The position numbers and the translations under genes are program-made. From NCBI RefSeq assembly GCF_028745735.1, contig NZ_JAQZSM010000004.1:1-64000 (forward strand): a stretch of 64,000 nucleotides of DNA, read 5' to 3'. The stretch is from Roseinatronobacter alkalisoli. GTDB lineage: Bacteria > Pseudomonadota > Alphaproteobacteria > Rhodobacterales > Rhodobacteraceae. Positions 9,351-19,021 of the stretch are shown here, in pieces (the first letter of the stretch is position 1; every line of letters begins with the position of its first letter). The notes under the pieces are model-generated. The model was given only the letters and a program-made list of their open reading frames with translations, was not told where the DNA came from and did not search any database.

Positions 9351-10315
9351 CCGATAGATCCGATCAAGGCGCGCCCCGCAGCGGGCTGCCCGGCCTTGCC
9401 CCGCCGCGCCCGATCCCGCTCAAGGATCGCGCCTCGCTGGTCTTCGTCGAACGCGCTCAACTGGATGTTCTGGACGGGGCCTTCGTCGCGGTGAACGCTG
9501 ATGGAACGCGCACGCAGATACCGGTCGGTGGCCTCGCCGGGATCATGTTGGAACCCGGCGCGCGGATTAGCCACGCCGCAGTGGCGCTGGCTGCCCGTGT
9601 TGGAACCCTGATCACCTGGATAGGCGAAGGTGGGGTGCGTCTCTATTCCGCGGGCCAGCCAGGCGGCGCGCGCGCCGACCGGCTGCTCTGGCAGGCCCGC
9701 ATCGCGCTCGACGATGCCGCCCGCCTCCGTGTTGTGCGCAAGATGTATGCCATGCGATTTGGCGAGGCTGCGCCGCTGCGCCGATCCATCGACCAGTTGC
9801 GTGGCATAGAAGGCGTGCGCGTTCGCGAAAGCTATGCACTGCTCGCGGCGCAATATGGTGTCAACTGGAAACGGCGCAGCTACGACCCGACCGACTGGGA
9901 GGCAAGCGACACCCCGAACAGATGCCTTTCGGCGGCCACGGCCTGCCTGCACGGGCTTACAGAAGCCGCCGTCCTCGCCGCAGGTTACGCTCCCGCAATA
10001 GGTTTCCTGCACAGTGGCAAGCCCCTGTCATTTGTCTATGACATCGCGGATATCTTCAAGCTGGAGACGGTCGTCCCAGAAGCGTTTCGCATCGCCGGGC
10101 AGGCGGCGAAGGGGAAGCTGGACATGGCTCCGGATCGCGCTGTCCGGCTGGCCTGTCGCGACGCTTTCCGGAAGTCGGGCCTGCTGGGGCGCATTATCCC
10201 CACCATCCAGGAGGTGCTCGAGGCCGGCGAAGTCCAGCGCCCGGAACCGCCGCCCGAGGCTATGCCCGTTGCCTTCGACGATCCCGAGTCTGGCGACCCG
10301 GGTCATCGTGGATGA
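9347..10315 (+). CDS. cas1: CRISPR integrase Cas1, type I-E
   Basis: The 322-residue catalytic subunit of the Cas1-Cas2 complex that inserts new spacers at the leader end. The metal-binding residues are visible: E155 in GIEG, H222 in GFLHSGKPL, and D232 and D235 in YDIADIF. It has a GTG start at 9347 overlapping the cas6e stop. All catalytic residues are intact, so adaptation may be functional. Confidence 0.97.
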   Translation: MTDRSDQGAPRSGLPGLAPPRPIPLKDRASLVFVERAQLDVLDGAFVAVNADGTRTQIPVGGLAGIMLEPGARISHAAVALAARVGTLITWIGEGGVRLYSAGQPGGARADRLLWQARIALDDAARLRVVRKMYAMRFGEAAPLRRSIDQLRGIEGVRVRESYALLAAQYGVNWKRRSYDPTDWEASDTPNRCLSAATACLHGLTEAAVLAAGYAPAIGFLHSGKPLSFVYDIADIFKLETVVPEAFRIAGQAAKGKLDMAPDRAVRLACRDAFRKSGLLGRIIPTIQEVLEAGEVQRPEPPPEAMPVAFDDPESGDPGHRG

Positions 10316-10599
10316 TGGTCGTGGTCGTCTCCAACGCGCCCGCGCGCCTGAGGGGACGGCTTGCCGCATGGCTCGTAGAATTGCGCGCGGGGGTCTATGT
10401 CGGCGACTACTCTGCGCGAACGCGCGAGATGATCTGGGAGCAGGTTGTCGCCGGACTCGATGCCGGCGATGCAGTTATGGTCTGGAAAGCCCCGACGGAT
10501 CAGGGCTATGAATTCCGGACGGTTGGCCGGAACCGCCGTATGCCTGTAGATTTCGATGGCTTGAGTTTGGTGAGCTTCTTTCCAGACAAGCCGGGATAG
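10312..10599 (+). CDS. cas2: CRISPR adaptation protein Cas2, type I-E
   Basis: A 95-residue protein of the Cas2e (CasF/ygbF) type that bridges two Cas1 dimers. Recognisable by MVVVVSNAPARLRGRL, the YVGDYSARTREMIW segment and the terminal LSLVSFFPDKPG. It overlaps the cas1 stop by ATGA. The CRISPR leader starts directly after its stop. Confidence 0.96.
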   Translation: MMVVVVSNAPARLRGRLAAWLVELRAGVYVGDYSARTREMIWEQVVAGLDAGDAVMVWKAPTDQGYEFRTVGRNRRMPVDFDGLSLVSFFPDKPG

Positions 10600-10678
10600 A
10601 CCATGAGAACCGGGTAAAAAAACCGGTACGCTGTTTGACATCGTGAAAAGTTCGGTAGATCAATGGTCTGCAGGAAGA
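10600..10678 (+). promoter_or_regulatory. CRISPR leader
   Basis: 79 bp between cas2 and the first repeat, relatively A-rich (a run of seven A at 10615-10623). ATCAATGGTCTG at 10659-10670 partly resembles an IHF site at the position where E. coli leaders bind IHF for integration; the last part of the consensus is imperfect. Promoter elements for the array are not clear. The orientation agrees with the degenerate repeat at the far end. Confidence 0.65.
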
Positions 10679-13600
10679 CTGTTCCCCGCCCACGCGGGGA
10701 TGATCCGATGGCGCGCCGGTTCAAGTCGAACTTCACGGCCTGTTCCCCGCCCACGCGGGGATGATCCGGGCTGTGATGTGGTCAACCTGCCATTTATCTC
10801 CTGTTCCCCGCCCACGCGGGGATGATCCGGTGCAGGTGTCTGACGGTGTCGGGGGCTGGGACTGTTCCCCGCCCACGCGGGGATGATCCGGCTTCACCGG
10901 GCAGATGCGGGCCTTCAAATCGCTGTTCCCCGCCCACGCGGGGATGATCCGCAGGACTTCGGCATCATCCTTGGACACATTCTCTGTTCCCCGCCCACGC
11001 GGGGATGATCCGACGGCGAAAACTTGTGGAACAGATCAGATGCCCTGTTCCCCGCCCACGCGGGGATGATCCGGCGCGTGGCCACTGATCGAGAGGACAG
11101 CAGGCCTGTTCCCCGCCCACGCGGGGATGATCCGGTGGGATCCAGTGAAAGCGGGGATGGCTTACACTGTTCCCCGCCCACGCGGGGATGATCCGCAGGT
11201 TGAACGGAAAAGCAGGGCGGATGAAAACTGTTCCCCGCCCACGCGGGGATGATCCGGAACCGCGGCAATGAAATCGACCGGCTTAACACTGTTCCCCGCC
11301 CACGCGGGGATGATCCGGGGGACGCCAAGAAGTCCGGCGTCGTCACGAACCTGTTCCCCGCCCACGCGGGGATGATCCGAGGAATGTGTCGATCTTATAG
11401 GGCCGGATCTGCTGTTCCCCGCCCACGCGGGGATGATCCGTTTTAAAAAGGTTCCGCACTTTTTCGCAATGGCTGTTCCCCGCCCACGCGGGGATGATCC
11501 GGTGGCGATACAGACCCCTGACGGAATTGCTTTCTGTTCCCCGCCCACGCGGGGATGATCCGCATTAGCGGTCAGGTGTCGATCGCGGTGCAGACTGTTC
11601 CCCGCCCACGCGGGGATGATCCGCGTGCCATATCCCTACTGCGTCGTGAGCAGTTCTGTTCCCCGCCCACGCGGGGATGATCCGCTCCATCAGGCGGCGC
11701 TCGGCGGCCTCAACGTCTGTTCCCCGCCCACGCGGGGATGATCCGTTGTCCAGGGCGATGCAAGAAGAAGAAGACTGTTCCCCGCCCACGCGGGGATGAT
11801 CCGGTGTAACAAGCCGATGGCCCGTTTGTCAACGGCTGTTCCCCGCCCACGCGGGGATGATCCGGTCCCTGGGGCGCTATCAACGAAGTCCAGGAGCTGT
11901 TCCCCGCCCACGCGGGGATGATCCAGGATTGTCACTAATGACATTCGCACTTATCGCCTGTTCCCCGCCCACGCGGGGATGATCCGAAAGACTACACATG
12001 AGCCAATTCTCCAACATCCTGTTCCCCGCCCACGCGGGGATGATCCGTCAAACGTCCTACGAAGTATGGACAATGACATCTGTTCCCCGCCCACGCGGGG
12101 ATGATCCGGAATTGGCGACTCGTCGCGGGCTTAATATCGACTGTTCCCCGCCCACGCGGGGATGATCCGACGATGCGCGATAGGCCGGCGCGTTCTTGGA
12201 TCTGTTCCCCGCCCACGCGGGGATGATCCCAAAAAATTCCCCTTTTTCTGCAAGCAGAAAAACTGTTCCCCGCCCACGCGGGGATGATCCGAAAGCTGCG
12301 CACTGCTGTTTCCAGTTCTCGCACTGTTCCCCGCCCACGCGGGGATGATCCGCGTATCCCCTTGCCGATCCATTCCTGCCGCCGCTGTTCCCCGCCCACG
12401 CGGGGATGATCCGCCGGAAAAATACCCCGATGAGGTCGCGCTTGCCTGTTCCCCGCCCACGCGGGGATGATCCGGCGCCGGGTCAACGACCTCCCGTTCG
12501 ACGGAACTGTTCCCCGCCCACGCGGGGATGATCCGTCTTAGCCAACGACGCTCGTAGAGCTCATGCACTGTTCCCCGCCCACGCGGGGATGATCCGATAC
12601 GATTACACCAGCGCAGGCAGTGAAAGCCCTGTTCCCCGCCCACGCGGGGATGATCCGGCCATGCGGAAATACGCAGGGCCAATGGCGTTCTGTTCCCCGC
12701 CCACGCGGGGATGATCCGGGATCGTCTGAGGGGTGATATTGTCGGCGTTCCTGTTCCCCGCCCACGCGGGGATGATCCGATCACGTTTGACCTGACGGGC
12801 ATATCGACAGGCTGTTCCCCGCCCACGCGGGGATGATCCGCCAACATTCGACGAGGCTTCTGTTGAAGGTTTCTGTTCCCCGCCCACGCGGGGATGATCC
12901 GGTTTTAGGTGACAGCCCGGCGGTTTACAATGTCTGTTCCCCGCCCACGCGGGGATGATCCGTCCCCAGATGTCGGCGATGCGCGGCTCATTCGCTGTTC
13001 CCCGCCCACGCGGGGATGATCCGGAATGACTGACCGCTGGGCGCGCTTCCTTACCCTGTTCCCCGCCCACGCGGGGATGATCCGTAATCAACAGTAGGGA
13101 TGCGCCAGAATATTGACTGTTCCCCGCCCACGCGGGGATGATCCGTTACCAGATATTACCTGAACGGGGTATACCTGCTGTTCCCCGCCCACGCGGGGAT
13201 GATCCGGCGACAACGGCAAGGGAAACGGGAAAGGACGCCTGTTCCCCGCCCACGCGGGGATGATCCGCATCGCGCCCGCACGCGGCAGGGCAAAAAAATC
13301 TGTTCCCCGCCCACGCGGGGATGATCCGTTTGAAAACGGTTCGCCAAATTTCCGTATTACCTGTTCCCCGCCCACGCGGGGATGATCCGGATGGCGAGTA
13401 GCCATGCGCGGGCGGGGTTGTCTGTTCCCCGCCCACGCGGGGATGATCCGGCATTCGACATGCGCCTGAAGCGCGGGTTGCGCTGTTCCCCGCCCACGCG
13501 GGGATGATCCGTTTCCGCAGTGAAACAGACGCAAAGCGCTGGACTGTTCCCCGCCCACGCGGGGATGATCCGCGGGCAGCGGGTCGGGCGGTATGAGTTA

Positions 13601-13755
13601 ATGCCTGTTCCCCGCCCACGCGGGGATGATCCGGTAATCTTTCGCACCCGCTGCCTTTCGATATCCTGTTCCCCGCCCACGCGGGGATGATCCGACCACA
13701 AAGGGAACTTTCACATTTGAGGCTGACTGTTCCCCGCCCACGCGGGGGGGATCCG
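10679..13755 (+). CRISPR. Type I-E CRISPR array: 51 repeats, 50 spacers
   Basis: A 29-nt repeat beginning CTGTTCCCCGCCCACG and ending GATGATCCG, with a 6-bp stem and 4-base loop, repeats every 61 bp. Counting each start from 10679 to 13727 gives 51 copies. Spacers are 32 nt except number 11 (33 nt, 11318-11350) and number 18 (29 nt, 11746-11774). Repeats are nearly invariant. Repeat 21 ends in A, repeat 26 ends in C, and the last repeat (13727-13755) has GG for AT near its 3' end, marking the old, leader-distal end. The eight-base handle after the stem, ATGATCCG, is expected on mature crRNAs. Confidence 0.99.
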
Positions 13756-14185
13756 TCCGAGCCTTGCAACAGAGGGGGCTTGACGATACTTTTCTCTGCC
13801 TCGCGTATGTAAATAGACGCGCCAGTATATAGCTTAACGAATTAATTTTCGTGTATTCGTCCAGAGAATATGGGAAAATCTATTAATTATATGAATTTGC
13901 TGTTTAAACTGTGCAGTTGGGCGCAGGCAAGTCACGGCGGCAGCCTGTCCCCGCAACCAAAATATAACATATAATCAATACCCTACGCCCCGCAATACGC
14001 GGGGCTTTCGCATGCACACAATCTGTGTTAGTGCCACGGAAGCACAAGGCAGAAGGTTTGGGGTGTGGCCGCAGCGCAACGCGCAACGAATATGTCCCAA
14101 AACCATACTATGGCCAAAAGCCTTAGGGTTGCGCTGCGCGCATAGTTCCGGCGAATTCTACCCACTGCAAAGGCTTCTGTCTGGT
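13756..14185. other. AT-rich region after the CRISPR array
   Basis: About 430 bp without a convincing gene. The first 200 bp are markedly AT-rich against the surroundings. A terminator-like hairpin lies at 13987-14008. Nothing else is recognised. Confidence 0.4.
13987..14008 (+). terminator. Terminator-like hairpin downstream of the CRISPR array
   Basis: GCCCCGC, loop AATAC, GCGGGGC, followed by TTT: a 7-bp GC stem. It could end the array transcript. The stem resembles the CRISPR repeat stem, but the flanks do not match the repeat. Confidence 0.5.
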
Positions 14186-14566
14186 TCATGGATGACCCGC
14201 CGAGGTATTGAATGGCAGCGATTTCTGTTTGCCGGAATCAAAGCCCGGTGCATCCCCGACCACTTTCATGAACGCTCTATCCATCAGCTTTTGCGCCTCC
14301 ACATGATCGGTGGCATGAATGAGATGAAAAGCAACACGGTTCCCATCCTCCATTTGAAGGATGGGATAGGGCTTCACGTACCGGTACTTCTGCTCCTCGG
14401 TGAAACGTCTGCCGACCATTTCGACCATCCCAAACTGCGACTTCGGCGCAAGCGCTCGCCACCCTTCTGATCCCCACCATTGATTGAGGTCTTCGATCCG
14501 CGCGCGCTGCAATGGCCTCCACCGTTGACCAGTGACATTCAGCGGTCCTCTGATCGAGCAATGCAA
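14186..14566 (-). pseudogene. C-terminal fragment of a TcmP-like (three-Cys-motif partner) protein
   Basis: The 126-residue frame has the look of a TcmP C-terminus: WWGSEGWRALAP, then a helix with FTEEQKYRYVKPYPI, then FHLIHATDHVEAQKLMDRAF. Full-length TcmP proteins are several hundred residues, and the N-terminal part is absent here; the frame ends just before IS remnants at about 14600. TcmP occurs with three-Cys-motif (Gp37/Gp68-like) partners in phage- or defence-related contexts; no partner gene remains. The assignment rests on remembered family features. Confidence 0.45.
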
Positions 14567-14601
14567 AAACAGCTATATTTCTACGCATTTTCGGAGTCTT
14601 T

Positions 14602-14675
14602 AGGGTCAGGACGCGTTCTTGATTCATAGCCAGAACATGACGGTTGCGGCGAGGGCGATGGCGGACAGACTATCG
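14602..14675 (-). mobile_element. Terminal remnant of an IS5-family element
   Basis: On the minus strand the segment encodes the last residues of an IS5-type transposase, SAIALAATVMFWL then stop, followed by an end-like sequence (complement of GGGTCAGGACGCG at 14603). It resembles the right end of the complete IS at 146-987, whose protein ends SAIALAAIVIYCL. Only about 70 bp remain, joined directly to IS110-type sequence. Confidence 0.5.
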
Positions 14676-14677
14676 CC

Positions 14678-15076
14678 TTGGATGAAGAGCTTGCCGCGAC
14701 TGCGGACATTCTGCGGTCTGTCGCTGGGATCGGCCCGGTCGCCAGCACCATGCTGATTGCCGAAATGCCCGAGCTTGGCCAAATCTCGGGGGAACAGGTC
14801 GCAGCACTCACTGGCCTTGCGCCCATCGCACAGGACAGTGGCGCTATGCGCGGCAAGCGCGCCATTGCAGGTGGACGGCGCTTGTTGCGGCATGTGATGT
14901 TCCAAGCCGCACTCGTCGCCAGCTATCACAATCCAGTCCTGAAGGTCTTCTCCGACCGTCTTCGCGCCGCCGGAAAACCACATAAGGTCTTCATCACGGC
15001 TGTCGCACGCAAGCTCATCACAATCACAATCGCAATGTGCAAAGCTCGCCAGAAATGGAACGCTCAAACTGCCTGA
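14678..15076 (+). pseudogene. C-terminal fragment of an IS110-family transposase
   Basis: 132 residues matching the C-terminal transposase_20 domain of IS110/IS116/IS902: VAGIGPVASTMLIAEMPELG, then ALTGLAPIAQDSG, MRGKRAIAGGRR and AGKPHKVFITAVARKL. The N-terminal DEDD (RuvC-like) catalytic domain is missing, so the protein cannot transpose. The left boundary abuts an IS5-type remnant. Confidence 0.8.
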
Positions 15077-15142
15077 AGAATACAGCTGCTAGTCAAGAAG
15101 CAACCGCAGTTTGGCAGGAGATAGCAGGTCAAAGTTTATTAA

Positions 15143-16042
15143 TTATGAATTCCAAGTAATGCTTATACCATACGTGCCCGCGAGTTGCGCCTCACCTTGT
15201 GAAACGACTCTGCAGGAGACGAACTCGCTTCCCAAGCAGTGGGGTAATCCCAGCGCAGCGATTAATGGCGCGTCATAGTGGCCTGACAACAACAGGATTC
15301 CCTCACGCGCCAAGATATCCCGTGTCCCTCTCCCGTTGTCGGACCGAATGCGACGCATGAAGTCTTGTTGCTGAGCGACTGCCTGAACAACATCGCGGGC
15401 GATGGGCTGCCTCTGTACCTCACGAAAGAGATTGGCCATCCGCTGATTGCCTGTCTTGCCCAAAAAAATGCGGTCAATCGCGTCAGGCGGGATCGTACGC
15501 CAAAAGTTTTCCGGGTATGGGTGATCAAACAGCAGCCAGAATATATTAGAAAAACCGAGGGCAGAGACGCTCTTCTTTGAATCCTTGTTCTGTCCGAAAG
15601 TGAGGTACTCGGGATGCGCCACAAAGAGGCCAAGGTAGCATTTCGCCCGCACCTCATCGGCAGCCACAAGTATGCATGGGTGGTCAATCGCCTCGGTGGG
15701 GATCATCCAATTGCTGCCCATCGTGTTCTTGATGTCAACGTCATGATCAAGAATGACGGTATCTAGTTTGCCTTTTGGCAGGTGCAGCATTGCGCGAAGC
15801 TCGATTTCAACGCGCGTGCCGATGTATGTTTTTTCGGTCTTTTCCAGTTCGTCGTACGAGCGCCGCCCTGTTTTGGGGGTCATGATAACATCATCGACGC
15901 ATTGACGAAGCATTATAGCAAATTTTGTCGCCAAAGCGTCATGTCCCCCGGCGCGCCAGAGTATGTCACCTGCAATTGCAGTCAGCAGATTGTGGTCGCG
16001 GTGGCCTGCGACGACAATGCTGTCTGGGATGCTCTTTTTCAA
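15143..16042 (-). CDS. NaeI-family type II restriction endonuclease
   Basis: 299 residues with extended similarity to NaeI, whose site is GCCGGC: EKTEKTYIGTRVEIEL, WMIPTEAIDHPC, then MANLFREVQRQPIARDVV and QQQDFMRRIRSDNGRGTRDIL. The catalytic segment shows E in VEIEL and the D..D.K pattern in ILDHDVDIKNT. The C-terminal DNA-binding (CAP-like) domain is retained, suggesting two-site activation as in NaeI. The LYDG stretch of NaeI that resembles a ligase motif is not conserved. The start is TTG at 16042 with GGGG upstream; no in-frame ATG is available. It follows its methyltransferase by 66 bp. Site specificity cannot be read from sequence. Confidence 0.88.
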   Translation of the reverse strand: MKKSIPDSIVVAGHRDHNLLTAIAGDILWRAGGHDALATKFAIMLRQCVDDVIMTPKTGRRSYDELEKTEKTYIGTRVEIELRAMLHLPKGKLDTVILDHDVDIKNTMGSNWMIPTEAIDHPCILVAADEVRAKCYLGLFVAHPEYLTFGQNKDSKKSVSALGFSNIFWLLFDHPYPENFWRTIPPDAIDRIFLGKTGNQRMANLFREVQRQPIARDVVQAVAQQQDFMRRIRSDNGRGTRDILAREGILLLSGHYDAPLIAALGLPHCLGSEFVSCRVVSQGEAQLAGTYGISITWNS

Positions 16043-16108
16043 ATGTGCCCCATGCCGTTACTCGATTGCTTGCCAGAAATCTGTCACAGCTGGGCAGATT
16101 CGGGAAGC

Positions 16109-17068
16109 TCAGGCGCTTACGGCGCGCAAAAGGCGCTTACGAAGAGCTTTGGCAATTTGGCTTGATACAGCTTGTGCCACCGGAGGAGGGAACGCATTGC
16201 CAACTTGGCGGTAGGCATTTGTTTTTGCACCGGTGAAATGCCAGTCGTCTGGGAAGCCTTGGATTCGAGCAACCATTGGGACAGTCAGGCGCGGCATGCC
16301 ATCGAAGAAGGCGTCTGGTGCCTCGGGTGCGATTGTACGCCCCTCAACCCCTAATGTCGCCCAAGCCGCACGGGCACGGGTTGGGCCAAGGTCCGGTCCG
16401 CCATGTTTTTTTGATCCACCTACGATGGTTGGGGCAATCTCATCCGCCCTTGCAGCCCAGTCATCAGCTCCACGCCAGCCTCGGGCTGCCATGAGGTCAC
16501 GAAGTGTTTCGCCTACAGTACGTGGGTTATGCGGGCTGGCTTCTGGCCACTCATAACATTCAGACCGCTCCTTAAGTACCGCCACGATGACCACTCTGGG
16601 TCGAAGTTGTGGGACGCCGTAGTCGGAGGCGTTCAGAAGCCGCCAGTCAGTCTTGTAGCCAAGCTTGTCCAGTTGCGTTTTCAGCCGCTCGCGGTAATCG
16701 TGAAACACTGCGTCAAGAAATCCTCGCACGTTTTCGATCATCACGGCGCGTGGACGAGCTGCATCTACAAGGTCGATCGCGTCGTCGAATAGGTTGCGTT
16801 CATCAAGTTCACCAAGCTGCTTTCCGGCGACAGAGAAGGGTGGACAAGGGAGGCCGCCAGCAAGCAGGTCCATGCCCTTGTAATCAGCGGCGCGTTCCTT
16901 GAAAACGCGCATGTCTTCCTCAAGAACGTTCCACTCTGGCCGATTATGCCGCAGAGTATTGCAGCAGTGTTTGTCGATCTCGACCAACGCGGTATGGGAG
17001 AACCCCGCCTTTTCAATCCCCAAGGCTTGCCCGCCAGCACCAGCGCAAAGTTCTACAGATGTCAGCAT
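16109..17068 (-). CDS. DNA (cytosine-5-)-methyltransferase of a type II R-M system
   Basis: 319 residues with ordered C5-methyltransferase motifs: I (ELCAGAGGQALG), IV with catalytic Cys (GGLPCPPFS), VI (MIENVRGF), VIII (PQLRPRVVIV) and X (YRQVGNAFPPPVA), with a target recognition region between VIII and IX. It should protect the site cut by the adjacent NaeI-like endonuclease; M.NaeI is also a C5 enzyme. I chose ATG 17068 because motif I starts 6 residues later, as is usual. An in-frame start at 17194 would add 42 residues of low similarity. Confidence 0.93.
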   Translation of the reverse strand: MLTSVELCAGAGGQALGIEKAGFSHTALVEIDKHCCNTLRHNRPEWNVLEEDMRVFKERAADYKGMDLLAGGLPCPPFSVAGKQLGELDERNLFDDAIDLVDAARPRAVMIENVRGFLDAVFHDYRERLKTQLDKLGYKTDWRLLNASDYGVPQLRPRVVIVAVLKERSECYEWPEASPHNPRTVGETLRDLMAARGWRGADDWAARADEIAPTIVGGSKKHGGPDLGPTRARAAWATLGVEGRTIAPEAPDAFFDGMPRLTVPMVARIQGFPDDWHFTGAKTNAYRQVGNAFPPPVAQAVSSQIAKALRKRLLRAVSA

Positions 17069-17199
17069 GTTGCCTGCCCGTTTTTTGAAGTTAAAACCCG
17101 AAAGGGTTTCCGAAATCAATACATAACAGGATGCATTTTCAAATGTTCCTTTTTCGTTCTTATCGTGCTTTTGATGTGCTCGCAAGTCCCGCATATATA

Positions 17200-18025
17200 A
17201 TAGTGGCTGAATACACAGAGTAATCTGGTTGTGGCGCTCGATCAGCGATATACACAGGTAGCGTTATATGTCGTCTGATTTTGGAAGCGCTGCGGAAGCA
17301 AGCAAACCCATCTCAGCCCCCGGATCAACGCATGTCACGGTTGCGATAGATCCCGGCCGCCGGTTCTGTCCGAACGCGGCTCGGTCGTTGAGGTGTCCGG
17401 CTTGGGGTGAGCAGGGATTCCGACGTCGCTGAAATAGCACTTGTCCGCAATGATGTGCAGGCCTTCGCGCTGCAACGCGGTCTTTGCCTGTGGGGCGCGT
17501 GGGTCGCTATCATGCGGGCATCGGGGCCTGTCAGCGATATCTGCTGTCGGGGTATCTGCTAGCCACACCAACTTAGCATTGCGGGTGGCTTCGTATTCCC
17601 GGCTGGTATCTTCGATGAAACCTGCGATGCCCCCCCTGCATACGCTTGGAAAAATCATGATTTTTACAAAGCTTTGGCGGGGAATTGGCTGTTCTGTATG
17701 CATCATCAGCATATGGTGAAAGCGGCCAGTTGTTGCTGCAACGGCGACCGGCTGATGCGCGCGGAATTTGCTACGCCAGAAGTATTTCATGCCGCCGAAT
17801 CCCGGAGGGAACGGAAGTCAGTCTATCTTCGCCGTCATCTAGCCCGGCGCAGCATCTGCGCTACGTGATTGACCGTTGGCGACGCGCGCTGGTTCGCGTG
17901 CCAACCTGCCTGACACATGTCACATGTTACCTTGCGTCCGATTGCCCAAGGGCGAATTGTGTTTGCGACATGCGCGCTTTAGGTTGTGCATGATAGTTCG
18001 TTTACCACGAAAGAAAGCAATATTC
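17200..18025. other. Decayed region between the R-M system and the HlyD operon
   Basis: About 825 bp with no intact gene. It includes a degenerate transposase-like stretch on the minus strand (17335-17790). The rest shows no recognisable feature. The promoter of the HlyD operon should lie near 17900-18020 but is not clear. Confidence 0.4.
17335..17790 (-). pseudogene. Degenerate transposase remnant, possibly IS1182-like
   Basis: The minus-strand frame contains patches like YEATRNAKLVWLADT and ALQREGLHIIADKCYFSDVG, which loosely resemble the central catalytic region of IS1182-type transposases (the 'ADRGYFSGEE' area). No complete domain, start or inverted repeats are seen. The family call is tentative. 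Confidence 0.3.
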
Positions 18026-19018
18026 ATGCCAGCCCAGCACGATTCAAGGCGCAAAGCCGCGCTTCCGCTTCTGGTCATCGCAGTTCTGGCGGCATTGGTC
18101 GCTGCGTCGGTCTGGTGGGTTACGCGCCCCGGGCCGTTGTTGATACAAGGTGAAGTTGCCGCTCCGCGTGTGGATGTTTCCGCACGCACATCCGGTCGCG
18201 TGGACGAAATCATGGCCGATCTGGGTTCGCGGGTCGAGTCCGGGCAGGTTCTGGCGGAACTGTCCAATCCCCAGCTTGTCACGGCCCATGCTGCAGCGGC
18301 CTCGGGGGCAGAGGTTGCGCGCGCATCGCAGGCTGCCGCAGGCGCGACACGGCCCGAAGTGATCCGTGCCCGCGACGCTGAACTTGCTGCGGCACAGGCC
18401 GACCTGCGACTGGCCGAAGAACAGGTCACGCGGGACACGGAACTGGCGCAGCAAGGGTTGCGCCCGCAGGCCGCGATGGACCAGACCATGCGCAATGTCG
18501 AGACCGCCGCCCGCCGGGTGGAGGCCGCGCAGGCCCAGCTTGATCTGGCACGCGCCGGCGCGTCACCCGAAGAACGCGCGGTTGCCGCCGCGCAGGTCAC
18601 GCAGGCCGAGGCCGCGCTGGCCCAGCGTCAGGCCGATCTGGATGAGTTGACCATCTATGCGCCATTGAGCGGAGAGATTTCTGCCCGCCTGATCGAACTG
18701 GGCGAGAATATCGGCCCGGGTGCGCCGCTGTTCACCATCGTCGATCTGGATCAGGCATGGTTCACCTTCAATCTGCGCGAAGACCTTCTGTCTGGGCTGC
18801 AGGTGGGGGATGTGCTTTCGGTGCATGTGCCCGCGCTGCAGCGTGACCTTGATGCGCAGATATCGTTGATCAATGTGCAGGGCCAGTTTGCAAGCTGGCG
18901 GGCGACACGTGCCACAGGCGATTTCGATCTGCGCAGTTTTGAGTTGCGCGCCCGTCCGCTTGCGCCTGTCGAGGGGCTGCGCCCGGGCATGTCGGCGCTG
19001 ATTTCGCTTGGCAGGTAA
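18026..19018 (+). CDS. HlyD-family membrane fusion protein
   Basis: 330 residues. An N-terminal membrane anchor (about residues 12-32, LPLLVIAVLAALVAASVWW) is followed by a lipoyl half (VDVSARTSGRVDEIMADLGSRV), a long Ala/Gln/Glu-rich coiled-coil hairpin (about 75-200), the second lipoyl half (LTIYAPLSGEISARLIELG) and a beta-barrel. It should link inner-membrane permeases to an outer-membrane channel for export. Start ATG 18026; ATG 17990 is possible. It is followed after 3 bp by two ABC-2 permeases, as in YhiI/YbhG-type systems. Confidence 0.88.
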   Translation: MPAQHDSRRKAALPLLVIAVLAALVAASVWWVTRPGPLLIQGEVAAPRVDVSARTSGRVDEIMADLGSRVESGQVLAELSNPQLVTAHAAAASGAEVARASQAAAGATRPEVIRARDAELAAAQADLRLAEEQVTRDTELAQQGLRPQAAMDQTMRNVETAARRVEAAQAQLDLARAGASPEERAVAAAQVTQAEAALAQRQADLDELTIYAPLSGEISARLIELGENIGPGAPLFTIVDLDQAWFTFNLREDLLSGLQVGDVLSVHVPALQRDLDAQISLINVQGQFASWRATRATGDFDLRSFELRARPLAPVEGLRPGMSALISLGR

Positions 19019-19021
19019 GCC

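Noticed and set aside
10708-13726. Spacers that might target genes in this window
   Set aside because: No long match to the window was noticed by eye, but the check was not exhaustive, so no self-targeting claim is made.
10733-13769. Many minus-strand open frames of 60-240 residues with repeated SSPRGRGT, IIPAWAGN and DHPRVGGEQ motifs
   Set aside because: They are translations of the CRISPR repeat in its three frames; the repeat has no stop on that strand and the 61-bp period cycles the frames.
14012-14470. 152-residue plus-strand frame after the CRISPR array
   Set aside because: Antisense to the TcmP-like fragment, with no ribosome binding site or recognisable motif.
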